33,176 nucleotides of DNA from Ga0074139 sp964515195 (GTDB taxonomy: Bacteria > Bdellovibrionota > Bdellovibrionia > Bdellovibrionales > Bdellovibrionaceae). The stretch is from contig CAZETK010000037.1 in the NCBI GenBank assembly GCA_964515195.1, positions 1 to 33,176 of the forward strand, read 5' to 3'. This document shows, one piece after another, positions 1 to 8,302 of this stretch; position 1 is the stretch's first letter, and every line of letters begins with the position of its first letter. Under the pieces are notes generated by a model. It ran no database searches, had not been told where the DNA came from, and was given only the letters and a program-made list of their open reading frames with translations. Made by a program: the position numbers and the translations under genes.

Positions 1-799
1 AATCATCAGCCGATGGGACCCAGTTGGTGCCATCAAATTTTAGAACCTGTCCACTAGTAGGAGCCGTTGACACCACATTCGTACCACGAATCTTTTCCAC
101 TACGGTGGCATTATAGGTCCCTGTGACATCTCCCGAGAAAGCATCACCAGGTTTTAGATACTGACTATTGGTTCCTGCAATCAGATCCATTAAGACATTC
201 ACTTGTCCTGCACTGAGAGGAGTGTAAACAGAAGTAGGATCAACCTTTAAAAACTCACTTGCAGAATAGCCCTCTAACTGCAAGGAGTTTAACGACATGG
301 GAACAAAGTTGATTTTTGTTACGGGCATCTGCTCCCAGGGATCTGAAGGGTTTTCTCGAAAGAACACAACCAGGCTGCGACCATCGGTGGGAGTGGGATT
401 GTAAGAACTGCCTGCAGAACAGCCTGTTAATGCATTAAAAGGAGAACGATTTGAAAAAACCCGCTCAAGAGGAAATGGAAGTGTGTTCTGGATAAGTGTG
501 GGCTCGTTGGTGTCAGCAATTGTTATGCTAAAAACCCCCGACGTTGAGCTTAAATCTTTAGTCTGTTGTTCTTCCCAAAGAAGACAGTTTTCGGTTCCAG
601 GTGTTCGAATCTGAATCTTAAAACCAACTTGGGGTGAGCTGACAGGTTTACCATCGCTAATAGGAGGTGCAGGGCGAACAATTCGTCCGTGATAGGTGAT
701 TCCAGTATTCGCATGAGCCGTGGAATACATCAGTAATAGGCACACGACGCTTGCAAGGGAAACCTTAAAGAAGTTACGTACAACAATTTCCTTAGCCAT
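1..799 (-). CDS. Secreted fibre-like surface protein, N-terminal part (runs off the left edge)
   Basis: An open frame runs on the minus strand from ATG at 799 to the window edge, 266 codons without a stop, so only the N-terminus is present. Residues 1-30 form a signal peptide: a charged start, a hydrophobic core (VSLASVVCLLLMYS) and an A-H-A cleavage site. The mature part opens with 'ITYHGRIVRP' and ends in a 'GDVTGTYNATVV...TSGQVLKFDGTNWVPS' module. That module recurs in large secreted or tail-fibre-like proteins of Bdellovibrio-type bacteria. I infer a long exported surface or adhesive fibre; no catalytic motif is visible. No other plausible start exists before the signal peptide, and there is no convincing Shine-Dalgarno sequence. 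A sigma-28-like promoter ends only 7 nt before the ATG, so the mRNA may be leaderless. The length, C-terminus and anchoring are unknown. Confidence 0.75.
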   Translation of the reverse strand, partial: MAKEIVVRNFFKVSLASVVCLLLMYSTAHANTGITYHGRIVRPAPPISDGKPVSSPQVGFKIQIRTPGTENCLLWEEQQTKDLSSTSGVFSITIADTNEPTLIQNTLPFPLERVFSNRSPFNALTGCSAGSSYNPTPTDGRSLVVFFRENPSDPWEQMPVTKINFVPMSLNSLQLEGYSASEFLKVDPTSVYTPLSAGQVNVLMDLIAGTNSQYLKPGDAFSGDVTGTYNATVVEKIRGTNVVSTAPTSGQVLKFDGTNWVPSADD

Positions 800-806
800 G
801 TCATAC

Positions 807-833
807 TTATCGGTCGGATGTGTTAAGACTTGA
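807..833 (-). promoter_or_regulatory. Candidate sigma-28 (FliA) promoter for the fibre-like gene
   Basis: On the minus strand, TCAAGTCT (833-826) is followed by exactly 11 nt and then ACCGATAA (814-807). Against the enterobacterial FliA consensus TAAAGTTT-N11-GCCGATAA this gives 6/8 and 7/8 matches with ideal spacing. The -10 element ends 7 nt before the ATG at 799, so transcription would begin at or within a base or two of the start codon. The match is seen in the sequence; activity is inferred. Confidence 0.5.
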
Positions 834-919
834 TCAAAAACACAGAAATCATGGACTTATGTCAGATTGAGATACTCAGTTGGACGCAATGGAGTTTGGA
901 CAAATCACGGAAATCAGGG

Positions 920-945
920 CGTCTTAGTCTGAGACGTATTTTTTT
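920..945 (+). terminator. Terminator-like hairpin with T-tract, plus-facing
   Basis: CGTCT (920-924) and AGACG (932-936) form a 5-bp stem around a 7-nt loop, followed by TA and seven T. This resembles a weak intrinsic terminator in the plus direction. No plus-strand gene ends here: the neighbours are the 3' end of the RND gene and the fibre promoter, both minus. It may be coincidental or may block antisense transcription. Confidence 0.25.
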
Positions 946-968
946 ATTATCTAAACTTAGATTTAGTC

Positions 969-3900
969 TTAGTCTAATTCAATTTTTTTAGTGCGCTCAA
1001 GCGGGCTTAGCGTTTCATAAATCATCGGGATGACATAAAGAGTGAACAGTGTCGAGACGAAGGTTCCACCTAATACCGTCAACGCTAATGCGGAACTGGT
1101 CTCTTTACCAATTCCCTGTTTCAGCAATAGGGGCAAAGCCGCTACAATAGTGGCCGTGGATGTCATCAAAATTGGACGAAGCCGCACCGGGCACGCCTGG
1201 ATCAAAGCCTCGCGCACATTGGAAACCCGTCGCCGTGTTTGGTTTGTAAATTCCACCAGAAGGATGGAGTTTTTCTTCGCAATTCCCATAAGAACAATCA
1301 CACCAATTAAGCTGAAGAGGTTCAAAGATTGTCCTGTGACCCACAAAGCCAATAAAGCTCCTGTTAACCCAAAAGGAAGGGCCATCAGAACGGTGATAGG
1401 GTGGAGGAAGCTGTTATACTGAACGGCCAAAATCATATAGGCAACAATCACACCCAAGAGCAATGCAAAGTAGATGCTTTTGAATGCCTCATCAAAACCA
1501 GCCGAAGCTCCTTCCAAGTGGAAACTATATCCTGGCGGAAGAATTTCCTCGGAGTATCGTCGAGCCTCCGACAGGACGGCTCCTTGAGACTTTCCAGGGG
1601 CAATCCCGCCGGTAATGGTAATCGTTCTTTGGCGGTCCACCCGGGTAATGGATTGAATGACAGGCTCTTCTTTAATTTCAACAAGATTGGAAAGAGGAAT
1701 CAAGTTGCCCGATATGTTACGCACATACAACTTGCTGATATCCTCTTTGTTCAAAATAAAACCCTCTTCAAGTTTGACGCGAATATCATAACGACGGCCG
1801 TTTTGCGTGAACTCCCCTTCACGAGATCCCGCCACGGCCGTGTTAATAGTCCTGGCAATGGTATCCATGGACACACCATTACGGGCGATCACTTGACGAA
1901 GAGGATAAATTCGAACCTCACGGGTTCCTTTTTTGTAATCCGTATCCAGATCCTGCGCGAGACCCTGATCTTCTAAATGTTTGATAATCTGATGGGCGTT
2001 TTCATTCAGAACCTCATAATCGGGGCCACGGATATTAAATGCGACTGGGAAGGTCCGTCCTGTTGTCAGATTACGCGTGGATATATCACGAAGTTGAAAC
2101 CGCGTATCCTTGATGTGGGCCAGCGCCTTTCGAACTTTTTCCATCACTTCCAGGTGATTGAGTTCTCTCTCTTGGCTGTCTTTAAGAACCAAGGGAATGA
2201 AAGCTTGATTCGATCCGCCCGAAGGTCCACCTGACCCCACACTCATAAAATAACCAGCTACTTCGGGAATGCCTTTAAGAGCTTCTTCCACTTGATAGGC
2301 TTTTTCCATCGTCGCCTCTAAGGAAGCATCGAGGCGGGTTTGCATTTGAAGAATAATAAAATTCTGATCTTGAGGAGGGACGAACTCGCGCTTGACCACA
2401 TTAAACAAGAACATCGAGGCCGCAAAAAGTCCCAGGCTTGAGGTGAGGTAAATTTTTTTAAATTTAAAAACATGGATCAATGTTTTTTGATAGAAATGAG
2501 CAAGCTTTTCAAATTGATGCTCTAGCCAATTCTCTAATCGTGAGGATTTGGACTGGAAGGCCAGGAATTGCGATGCCCGCATCGGAGTAATCGTTACAGC
2601 TTCCACCAAAGACAATAAGACGGCGGCTGACATGACGACCCCGAATTGGAGAAAAAATTTCCCAATAATACCTTCCATAAAAATGACTGGAGCAAAGACC
2701 GCAACCACCGCTAGCGTTGAGGCGATCGCGGCTCCAAAGACCTCATGGGTGCCATCATAGGCCGCCCGTGCCGGAGATTTTCCCATGCGAAAGTGCCGGA
2801 TGATATTTTCCAAAACCATAATCGCGTCATCGACAACTATTGAAATCACTAAAGCCAGCGCTAGCAAAGTAAAAAGGTTCAGAGTGAAGCCCGCGAAATA
2901 CATAATGAAGAAGGTCCCCACAACAGAGGTGGGTATGGAAAGAAAAATGTTAAGAACAGAGGCAAAGCTACCCAGAAAGCAGAACACCACCAGAATAGTC
3001 ACGATGCCAGCGTAAAGAAGCTTAAGTTGTGTCGAGTCCACGGTTGCTTCTGTGGATTTTGTAAAATCCACATTGATTCGCATGTTGAAACCTTCTGGCA
3101 GCCGTTTGCTGATTTCGTCGACCCGCTCACGCAGGTCCCGAGCCACTGCGACTTCGTTGGAGCCGCGTTGTTTTCGAACAGAAATTGAAATGGCATTATG
3201 GCCGTCGATGCGTGCCACCCGCCGAAGATCGCTGAGACCATCTTCGATCCGTGCAAAATCCTTTAAACGGTAATTCTGATTCAAGATAATCGATCCGCCA
3301 CGTCTCAGGATGGGGAGGTTCGCAAATTCCTCCACACTTTGGGCCTCGCCGTACTGGCGGGCGTTGACCTCCCGCTCAGGGTTGGTGATGAATCCCGCAG
3401 ATCTTTCTGCGTGCTGCTGTTGTATAGAGTCCAGAATATCCGTAATGGTAAGATCGTGTTGACGAAGTTTATTGTGATCAATCCACACGCGCAGGTTTCT
3501 TTGACTGAAACCCGCAACGGACACTTCTCCCACTCCATCAACCATCTGAAGCTGATCCACTAGAAACTGGTCCGCGTAATCCACGGCTTCCTTAATAGAT
3601 TTATCCGACCAGACTCCGATATACATGATCGGCTCTTCTTCTGGATTGCTCTTTCGCACGATTGGATTGTCAATCACCCCTGAAGGGAGACGGATTTCCG
3701 AGATCGCCGCCTGCACCTCTTGCAGAGCCACATCCACATCCCGATTAATGTCAAACTCCAAGCTGATGCGAGCCGAGCCTTGGCGGGCGGTCGCACGCAT
3801 TTCTTTCAAACCTTCCAGTGAAAGTAATTGCTTTTCAAATCTATCAATGAGTTCCGCCTCCACAATTTCGGGAGCTGCGCCCTCGTAGGTCATGCTGATG

Positions 3901-4037
3901 GAGATGACCGGAAAATCCACGTCAGGCATTTGGCTGATCCCCAGTCTCAGGAAGCTGATTGTCCCGAAAAGAATTAGCGATGACATGAGAATCCAGGCAA
4001 ACACGGGACGCATTATCGAGATTTTGACAATATCCAT
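969..4037 (-). CDS. RND-family efflux transporter permease (HAE1/AcrB-MdtB type)
   Basis: This 1022-residue inner-membrane proton antiporter subunit has the usual length for AcrB/MdtB-type proteins. It starts 'MDIVKISIMRPVFAWIL', the conserved TM1 entry, and shows the family's internal duplication: two large periplasmic loops and two six-helix bundles. TM4 carries the paired aspartates of the proton relay in 'VVDDAIMVLEN' at about residue 400. The second half has the matching 'GIAKKNSILLVEF' segment near residue 920. In the known family the pump works with a periplasmic adaptor and a TolC-type channel, exporting drugs, lipids or metabolites. A TolC homologue is divergent 121 nt away, but no adaptor gene is in the window. 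The start at 4037 is supported by the conserved N-terminus; the Shine-Dalgarno sequence is weak. Substrate cannot be read from sequence. Confidence 0.95.
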   Translation of the reverse strand: MDIVKISIMRPVFAWILMSSLILFGTISFLRLGISQMPDVDFPVISISMTYEGAAPEIVEAELIDRFEKQLLSLEGLKEMRATARQGSARISLEFDINRDVDVALQEVQAAISEIRLPSGVIDNPIVRKSNPEEEPIMYIGVWSDKSIKEAVDYADQFLVDQLQMVDGVGEVSVAGFSQRNLRVWIDHNKLRQHDLTITDILDSIQQQHAERSAGFITNPEREVNARQYGEAQSVEEFANLPILRRGGSIILNQNYRLKDFARIEDGLSDLRRVARIDGHNAISISVRKQRGSNEVAVARDLRERVDEISKRLPEGFNMRINVDFTKSTEATVDSTQLKLLYAGIVTILVVFCFLGSFASVLNIFLSIPTSVVGTFFIMYFAGFTLNLFTLLALALVISIVVDDAIMVLENIIRHFRMGKSPARAAYDGTHEVFGAAIASTLAVVAVFAPVIFMEGIIGKFFLQFGVVMSAAVLLSLVEAVTITPMRASQFLAFQSKSSRLENWLEHQFEKLAHFYQKTLIHVFKFKKIYLTSSLGLFAASMFLFNVVKREFVPPQDQNFIILQMQTRLDASLEATMEKAYQVEEALKGIPEVAGYFMSVGSGGPSGGSNQAFIPLVLKDSQERELNHLEVMEKVRKALAHIKDTRFQLRDISTRNLTTGRTFPVAFNIRGPDYEVLNENAHQIIKHLEDQGLAQDLDTDYKKGTREVRIYPLRQVIARNGVSMDTIARTINTAVAGSREGEFTQNGRRYDIRVKLEEGFILNKEDISKLYVRNISGNLIPLSNLVEIKEEPVIQSITRVDRQRTITITGGIAPGKSQGAVLSEARRYSEEILPPGYSFHLEGASAGFDEAFKSIYFALLLGVIVAYMILAVQYNSFLHPITVLMALPFGLTGALLALWVTGQSLNLFSLIGVIVLMGIAKKNSILLVEFTNQTRRRVSNVREALIQACPVRLRPILMTSTATIVAALPLLLKQGIGKETSSALALTVLGGTFVSTLFTLYVIPMIYETLSPLERTKKIELD

Positions 4038-4158
4038 AGCCTATAACTTTGCCTTGGTCTGAACGGACCGACAATCAATTGATAGCCTTCTGTGTTCAGC
4101 GTCATATTGTGAAAGTCATTGTTGCTGGTAAAGGGCTGCTGCTAGAATCCTCCTGGTC

Positions 4159-5619
4159 ATGCGGAAAAATCACTTGCGAAGCTTGTCTCTTATTGCGGTC
4201 GAATCAATCAGATATTTCAAATTCTTTTTATTTTTCGCTTTGAGTTCTATCTGTGCTTCATCTTTTGCGGTGACTTGGGAAAATTTCATTCAAACAGCCT
4301 TGGAAAAATCTCCTGAAGTGATTCAAACTCGTTTACGATATGAAGTCACAGACCTGCCGCTTCGAAGAGCCAATTTGGAACTGGACTGGAGAGCCACAAT
4401 TGAATCCGGATTCGAACGTGACCGCCGTCTTACGATGAATAATCGGGTTTTCGACTTGGATGAAAGAAACCGTACAACGGCCACAGTGGGAAAATCTTTT
4501 TTAACAGGAACTGATTTATTTTTAGATTTTATATCGGAAGATCTCGATTCCACGTCTACAAGTGTGGTGGCATCCCGGGATGGATATTATAATTCCTATT
4601 TATTAACCCTCGAACAGAACCTGTGGCGAAATGCTTTTGGCCGGCAACATCGGGCCTCTATGAACGCCGCTAAGGCTGAATCCGAAGCTTTGAGGACTGA
4701 ACGATTGGAGTCGTTGGAAAGCAGCCTTTTACGCGGTGCCAATTTATTCTGGCAAACCGCCGTATTGGAACGCCAGTATAAAGAGTCCGAGGCGGCGCTT
4801 AAACGCTATGAAAAACTTGTAACTGAGATTGAACGAAAAAATCGCAATCGCTATGCCGTGCCGGGTGAGTTGGCTCAAGTACGGGCGCAATACCATGGTC
4901 GGGTCCGACAGACTCGGGAAAATCGCATTAATTACGAGCAAGCTCTTTTGGACTTGGCTGTGTTCTTGCCCGATTCAAAATCGACGGAATTAGGATGGAA
5001 CGAAAAGTTTCCCCAGTTTGGTGTGAAACTAAAATCGGCAAGCCATGAAATCTCAAGGACTCGTGCCTATAAGCTGGCGGAGTTGCGCCAGGAACAATTT
5101 AATTTCCAAGCTGTCAGCGCTGAAAGCAAAAATAAAGCGCAGGTCGCCTTAGTGGGAAAAGTGGGTGCGACGGGTGCCGATGAGTCTTCCAGCGTTTCAA
5201 GACGCCAGCTGATGGAAGGAAGTCGTCCTTCCTGGTATGTGGGGGTGAAGTGGAGCCATACGTTCGGGAGTGGAGTGCAAGACGCTGAAATTCGACAGGC
5301 CCGAGCCCAGGCTCGAGCTCAAGAGATCGCCACGGCTTCTGAAAAGGAAAAACTGTTATTTCTGAAGAAGCAATTGGAAAGCGCAATTGACTCTCTCGAG
5401 CAGAGTATTAAAGCCCAAAATGAAGAGCTGAAGGCCCATCGACAGGCCGTACAGGAGCTGACTCGCACCTACAACCAGGGCCGGACTGATATCAGTATCT
5501 TGATTGAAGTGATCAATCGCGCAGAAGCGGCGGAAGTAGAACAAGTTCAAACCCGCGCCGATCTCGAGTTAGCCTATCTTCAATGGCAATTTTTATTCGA
5601 CAAAATTGATCTTAATTAA
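4159..5619 (+). CDS. TolC-family outer-membrane efflux protein
   Basis: This 486-residue protein starts with an export signal: a basic N-terminus, then a hydrophobic run around 'FKFFLFFALSSICASSFA' and likely cleavage before 'VTWENF'. The rest is rich in long alpha-helical, Glu/Arg/Gln/Ala-rich stretches, especially residues 165-240 and 370-480. It ends with 'AEAAEVEQVQTRADLELAYLQWQFL', cut here into its recognisable parts 'RAEAAEVEQVQTRADLE' and 'LAYLQWQFL', typical of the outer-membrane efflux protein fold in which a trimer forms a barrel plus periplasmic tunnel. It probably provides the outer-membrane exit for the divergent RND pump. No good Shine-Dalgarno sequence precedes the ATG, and the 37 residues before the cleavage site are long for a signal, so a later start is possible. 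The stop falls 62 nt before a convergent gene. Confidence 0.88.
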   Translation: MRKNHLRSLSLIAVESIRYFKFFLFFALSSICASSFAVTWENFIQTALEKSPEVIQTRLRYEVTDLPLRRANLELDWRATIESGFERDRRLTMNNRVFDLDERNRTTATVGKSFLTGTDLFLDFISEDLDSTSTSVVASRDGYYNSYLLTLEQNLWRNAFGRQHRASMNAAKAESEALRTERLESLESSLLRGANLFWQTAVLERQYKESEAALKRYEKLVTEIERKNRNRYAVPGELAQVRAQYHGRVRQTRENRINYEQALLDLAVFLPDSKSTELGWNEKFPQFGVKLKSASHEISRTRAYKLAELRQEQFNFQAVSAESKNKAQVALVGKVGATGADESSSVSRRQLMEGSRPSWYVGVKWSHTFGSGVQDAEIRQARAQARAQEIATASEKEKLLFLKKQLESAIDSLEQSIKAQNEELKAHRQAVQELTRTYNQGRTDISILIEVINRAEAAEVEQVQTRADLELAYLQWQFLFDKIDLN

Positions 5620-5681
5620 TGGCTAAAGCTGCTTGCAACATTTGCCTAACATTCGCCATCCATCCCGACGAGCCTATGGCA

Positions 5682-7328
5682 TTACGGGACTTCAATGGCG
5701 CCTATATCGCATTGAGAACCTGAGCCCGGCCTGTCCACAAGACGTGATTGGCCACGCTGATCTATTGTAGGACAACCATCATCCGTGCCCGAGTCGATCA
5801 GGGGACTTCCGGGCAAAGGTAACAAGGTGGGCGTTAAACCTCCATGATCTCCGAACGGGCCCAGCATGGGAGAAAGTCCGACCAGATTTCCGCTTCCCGT
5901 CAATGCGCAGCTGGCATCATCAAAAAGGCTGTTGGTTGCCTCAATGGTATAAAAATAATTCGGGTCACGGTTGATTTGACAGAGGGTATTTCCCAGTCCG
6001 TTTGTTGCGAGTGCCGAGTTTATGATTTTAAGTTTATGATCAGAGCTTTGGAAAGCGAGATGAATGCTGGGTGCGGGGGTGCTACCACCCAAACCATTTT
6101 GGACAAGGGTCGAATTGATTATTTTCGGAGAAACCTCTAGCGTCAGCGAATCCTCGAAAGTTGATACGCTCAAGGCTGAAGCATTGTTGAAGATTGTTGA
6201 ATTGCGGACAAGGCAGTTCTTACAGTGAGTCAGCGAGATGGCGAAAGATCGGCTTCCTGTAAAAGTCGATCTATCAATATGGACATCCTTACCATAGACT
6301 GCGGAAATTCCAGAAGCGTTGTTGACAAAGTTGGAATCCTCAACTGTCAGTCCTCTTCCTTCCGTAATCCGAATAGCGGAGCCCCCATCATTATCAGTAA
6401 ATTTGGAATTTTGAACAATTATCTGAGCCGTATTCCAATGCTGAGAAATGACAGCCGCGCCTTTATTATTATCGAACTGAGTGTTTCGCACTCTTAGTGT
6501 CCCATTGAAATTTCGGCCTAAGGTGATGGCGGAAGCTTCACCTTTCCCAAATGAAAACTCTAGAATCGGTGTCAAATTAAGTGGCACCCTGAGGCCATTC
6601 GTAAAGCGCAGATTCTCTAGAGTAATGGGCGCAGAACCACTGATGATATAGAGATGGCTTGTGAGGCCCTGCCCCTCCAACACTGGCGGTGCCGCGGTAC
6701 TGGATCCGCGTATGTGAATGGAGTGACCATTGAAAACAGGCCGAAGATCCATGGGATTCGTAAGGCGGTAAGTGGCCGATGGGATCTCCACCGCTGAGTC
6801 ACTGGTGTAACTGACAACCCCAGCCTGCTGAACAGCCGCCAGCAGTGAGCACTTGTTGTTTACATCCTCGCAGACGCCATCTTCTAATTTTTTATCCGGA
6901 AAATTAGGATCTTCGCTGGCATCAACGTAAAACGGTTTCGGTGGGATATAGGTTTTTCCCTGATAGACAGCCTGTTTTGTGGCGCTGTCGTAAACCACGC
7001 CAGCCACTGGGACTTTGTCCTGAGCTGCGCATTTTTCTGGAGTATTTTGAATTAACAGCCAGTTCGTATCATCTCGACTGAGCAAAATGGATTCAGGCTG
7101 AGGGCGTCCCTCACACTGAAATCCATCGACGTAATGGTGCAAAATGCGAAGTTTTCCGTCATAAACCTCTCCCCCCTCAGCGACTGCTAAATCCGGAATC
7201 TTTGAGCTCGAGGTGCTATGATCGCTGTTAAGAGTGTAATTAACTTGGGAACAGTTTTGGAATGTAACAAGCACCGTAACCGCTATGAAGGCTAAGAAAG
7301 CATTGAAGAATCCCGATCGTATCCCCAT
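5682..7328 (-). CDS. Right-handed beta-helix protein, probable lipoprotein (choice-of-anchor Q type)
   Basis: With the ATG at 7328 the protein has 548 residues; a TTG 33 nt upstream (7361) could add 11. Residues 1-25 are a signal sequence ending 'VLVTFQN|C26'. The residues before this cysteine are not a canonical lipobox, but I know 'FQNC' starts from Bdellovibrio secreted proteins. The N-terminal third is a unique domain. The middle, from 'CSLLAAVQQAG', is a series of short strand repeats such as 'LTVEDSNFVNNASGI' and 'VHIDRSTFTGSRSF', as in parallel beta-helix (pectate-lyase-like) proteins. The C-terminus has 'GSPLIDSGTDDGCPTIDQRG' and 'CDIGAIE', the choice-of-anchor Q signature. I infer a surface or periplasmic beta-helix protein. 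No catalytic residues of polysaccharide lyases are recognisable, so substrate or adhesion role is open. Confidence 0.85.
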   Translation of the reverse strand: MGIRSGFFNAFLAFIAVTVLVTFQNCSQVNYTLNSDHSTSSSKIPDLAVAEGGEVYDGKLRILHHYVDGFQCEGRPQPESILLSRDDTNWLLIQNTPEKCAAQDKVPVAGVVYDSATKQAVYQGKTYIPPKPFYVDASEDPNFPDKKLEDGVCEDVNNKCSLLAAVQQAGVVSYTSDSAVEIPSATYRLTNPMDLRPVFNGHSIHIRGSSTAAPPVLEGQGLTSHLYIISGSAPITLENLRFTNGLRVPLNLTPILEFSFGKGEASAITLGRNFNGTLRVRNTQFDNNKGAAVISQHWNTAQIIVQNSKFTDNDGGSAIRITEGRGLTVEDSNFVNNASGISAVYGKDVHIDRSTFTGSRSFAISLTHCKNCLVRNSTIFNNASALSVSTFEDSLTLEVSPKIINSTLVQNGLGGSTPAPSIHLAFQSSDHKLKIINSALATNGLGNTLCQINRDPNYFYTIEATNSLFDDASCALTGSGNLVGLSPMLGPFGDHGGLTPTLLPLPGSPLIDSGTDDGCPTIDQRGQSRLVDRPGSGSQCDIGAIEVP

Positions 7329-7453
7329 CTCTGAATTATCAGCTATATTAGAGCTGGACAAAAGAATTATTCAACGCTTCTGATATAGCACGAAAAGCAG
7401 ATCCCATTCTGAGAAATGGGCACTGTCGAAGATTTTGACAATTTCTCGATTGT

Positions 7454-7481
7454 TTAAGTGGACTTTTTTTTCTGCCGATCA
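7454..7481 (+). promoter_or_regulatory. Candidate sigma-28-like promoter for the GYF-PilZ gene
   Basis: TTAAGTGG (7454-7461), a 12-nt T-rich spacer and GCCGATCA (7474-7481) resemble the FliA promoter TAAAGTTT-N11-GCCGATAA. The -10 matches 7/8, the -35 only 5/8, and the spacer is one base long. Transcription would start near 7488, leaving a short leader that contains the AGGAG ribosome site at 7501. Confidence 0.4.
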
Positions 7482-7513
7482 TTCCTTGTCAGTGACTAGT
7501 AGGAGTTATCAAA

Positions 7514-8302
7514 ATGCTAAGGCGGTTTTTTCTTTCCAAGCAAGGACAACAGGTAGGCCCCTACACTGTTAATGAGATTTTGGAGAAGCTTCAGGCAACG
7601 GAGCACGCTTGGAATGACTACATCTATGATGAAAGCCGGGAAGACTGGATGCTTATTTTAGAACATCCCCTTTTCTCGGAAAAGTTCAATCAGGGCTGGG
7701 CTCGCGCTAAAGGCATGTTGCATACAGCGGCTCATCCTTTTATGGAAAAGAAATGGATCATTCGGAAGGATGAAAAACAGTTTGGACCTTTCTCTTATAT
7801 TGAAGTCGTGCAAATGCTTCAAGAACGAACTCTACGTGAACAGGATATGATTGCTATGGCCAACTCAAATCACTGGAAAAAAATCAAAGAGTACGAAGAA
7901 TTTTCCACCGAGAGAATTCGACATTTATTAATCACTGGCGACGCGCAGGTGCGGGAAATTTTTAATCGTCGTCGATATCCGCGAGTCCATTATGATGGAA
8001 CTTTAATTGTTCATGATAATAAGACTGTATTTCGCGGCCAGTCTTTTCAGATCAGCGCGGGGGGGGCGGGGCTTTACATACCAAGCCAAGGCTTGCAGCC
8101 CGGCCAGACATTATTACTTCACTTTCACCCGTCCTCGGATGTGCCGGCCTTCAATGCCGTCGCAACAGTTGTTAGTAAAATTCCAAACAGTGCGGAAGCG
8201 CCACTTCAACCTATGCGTTACGGCGTTAAGTTCACAAGCATTTCGCAAACGATCAAAGAAAGCATTTATTCTTACACCAGTAAGAAGAAGGAAGCTGCGT
8301 GA
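7514..8302 (+). CDS. GYF-GYF-PilZ domain protein (putative c-di-GMP receptor)
   Basis: The 262-residue cytoplasmic protein has no signal peptide. Residues 2-55 ('FFLSKQGQQVGPYTVNEIL...W') and 80-131 ('KWIIRKDEKQFGPFSYIEVV...W') are two GYF_2-like domains with the G-P-[FY] core. Residues 152-255 form a PilZ domain: the arginine motif R152-R-R-Y-P-R157, then 'QISAGG' at 179-184, then 'MRYGVKFTSIS'. The second motif is normally (D/N)-x-S-x-x-G; here the first residue is Gln while Ser181 and Gly184 are kept, so c-di-GMP binding is plausible but not certain. PilZ proteins relay c-di-GMP to motility and surface functions, and GYF domains bind proline-rich peptides. The start is fixed by AGGAG 9 nt upstream. 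The stop overlaps the next gene by 4 nt (GTGA), suggesting translational coupling. Confidence 0.85.
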   Translation: MLRRFFLSKQGQQVGPYTVNEILEKLQATEHAWNDYIYDESREDWMLILEHPLFSEKFNQGWARAKGMLHTAAHPFMEKKWIIRKDEKQFGPFSYIEVVQMLQERTLREQDMIAMANSNHWKKIKEYEEFSTERIRHLLITGDAQVREIFNRRRYPRVHYDGTLIVHDNKTVFRGQSFQISAGGAGLYIPSQGLQPGQTLLLHFHPSSDVPAFNAVATVVSKIPNSAEAPLQPMRYGVKFTSISQTIKESIYSYTSKKKEAA

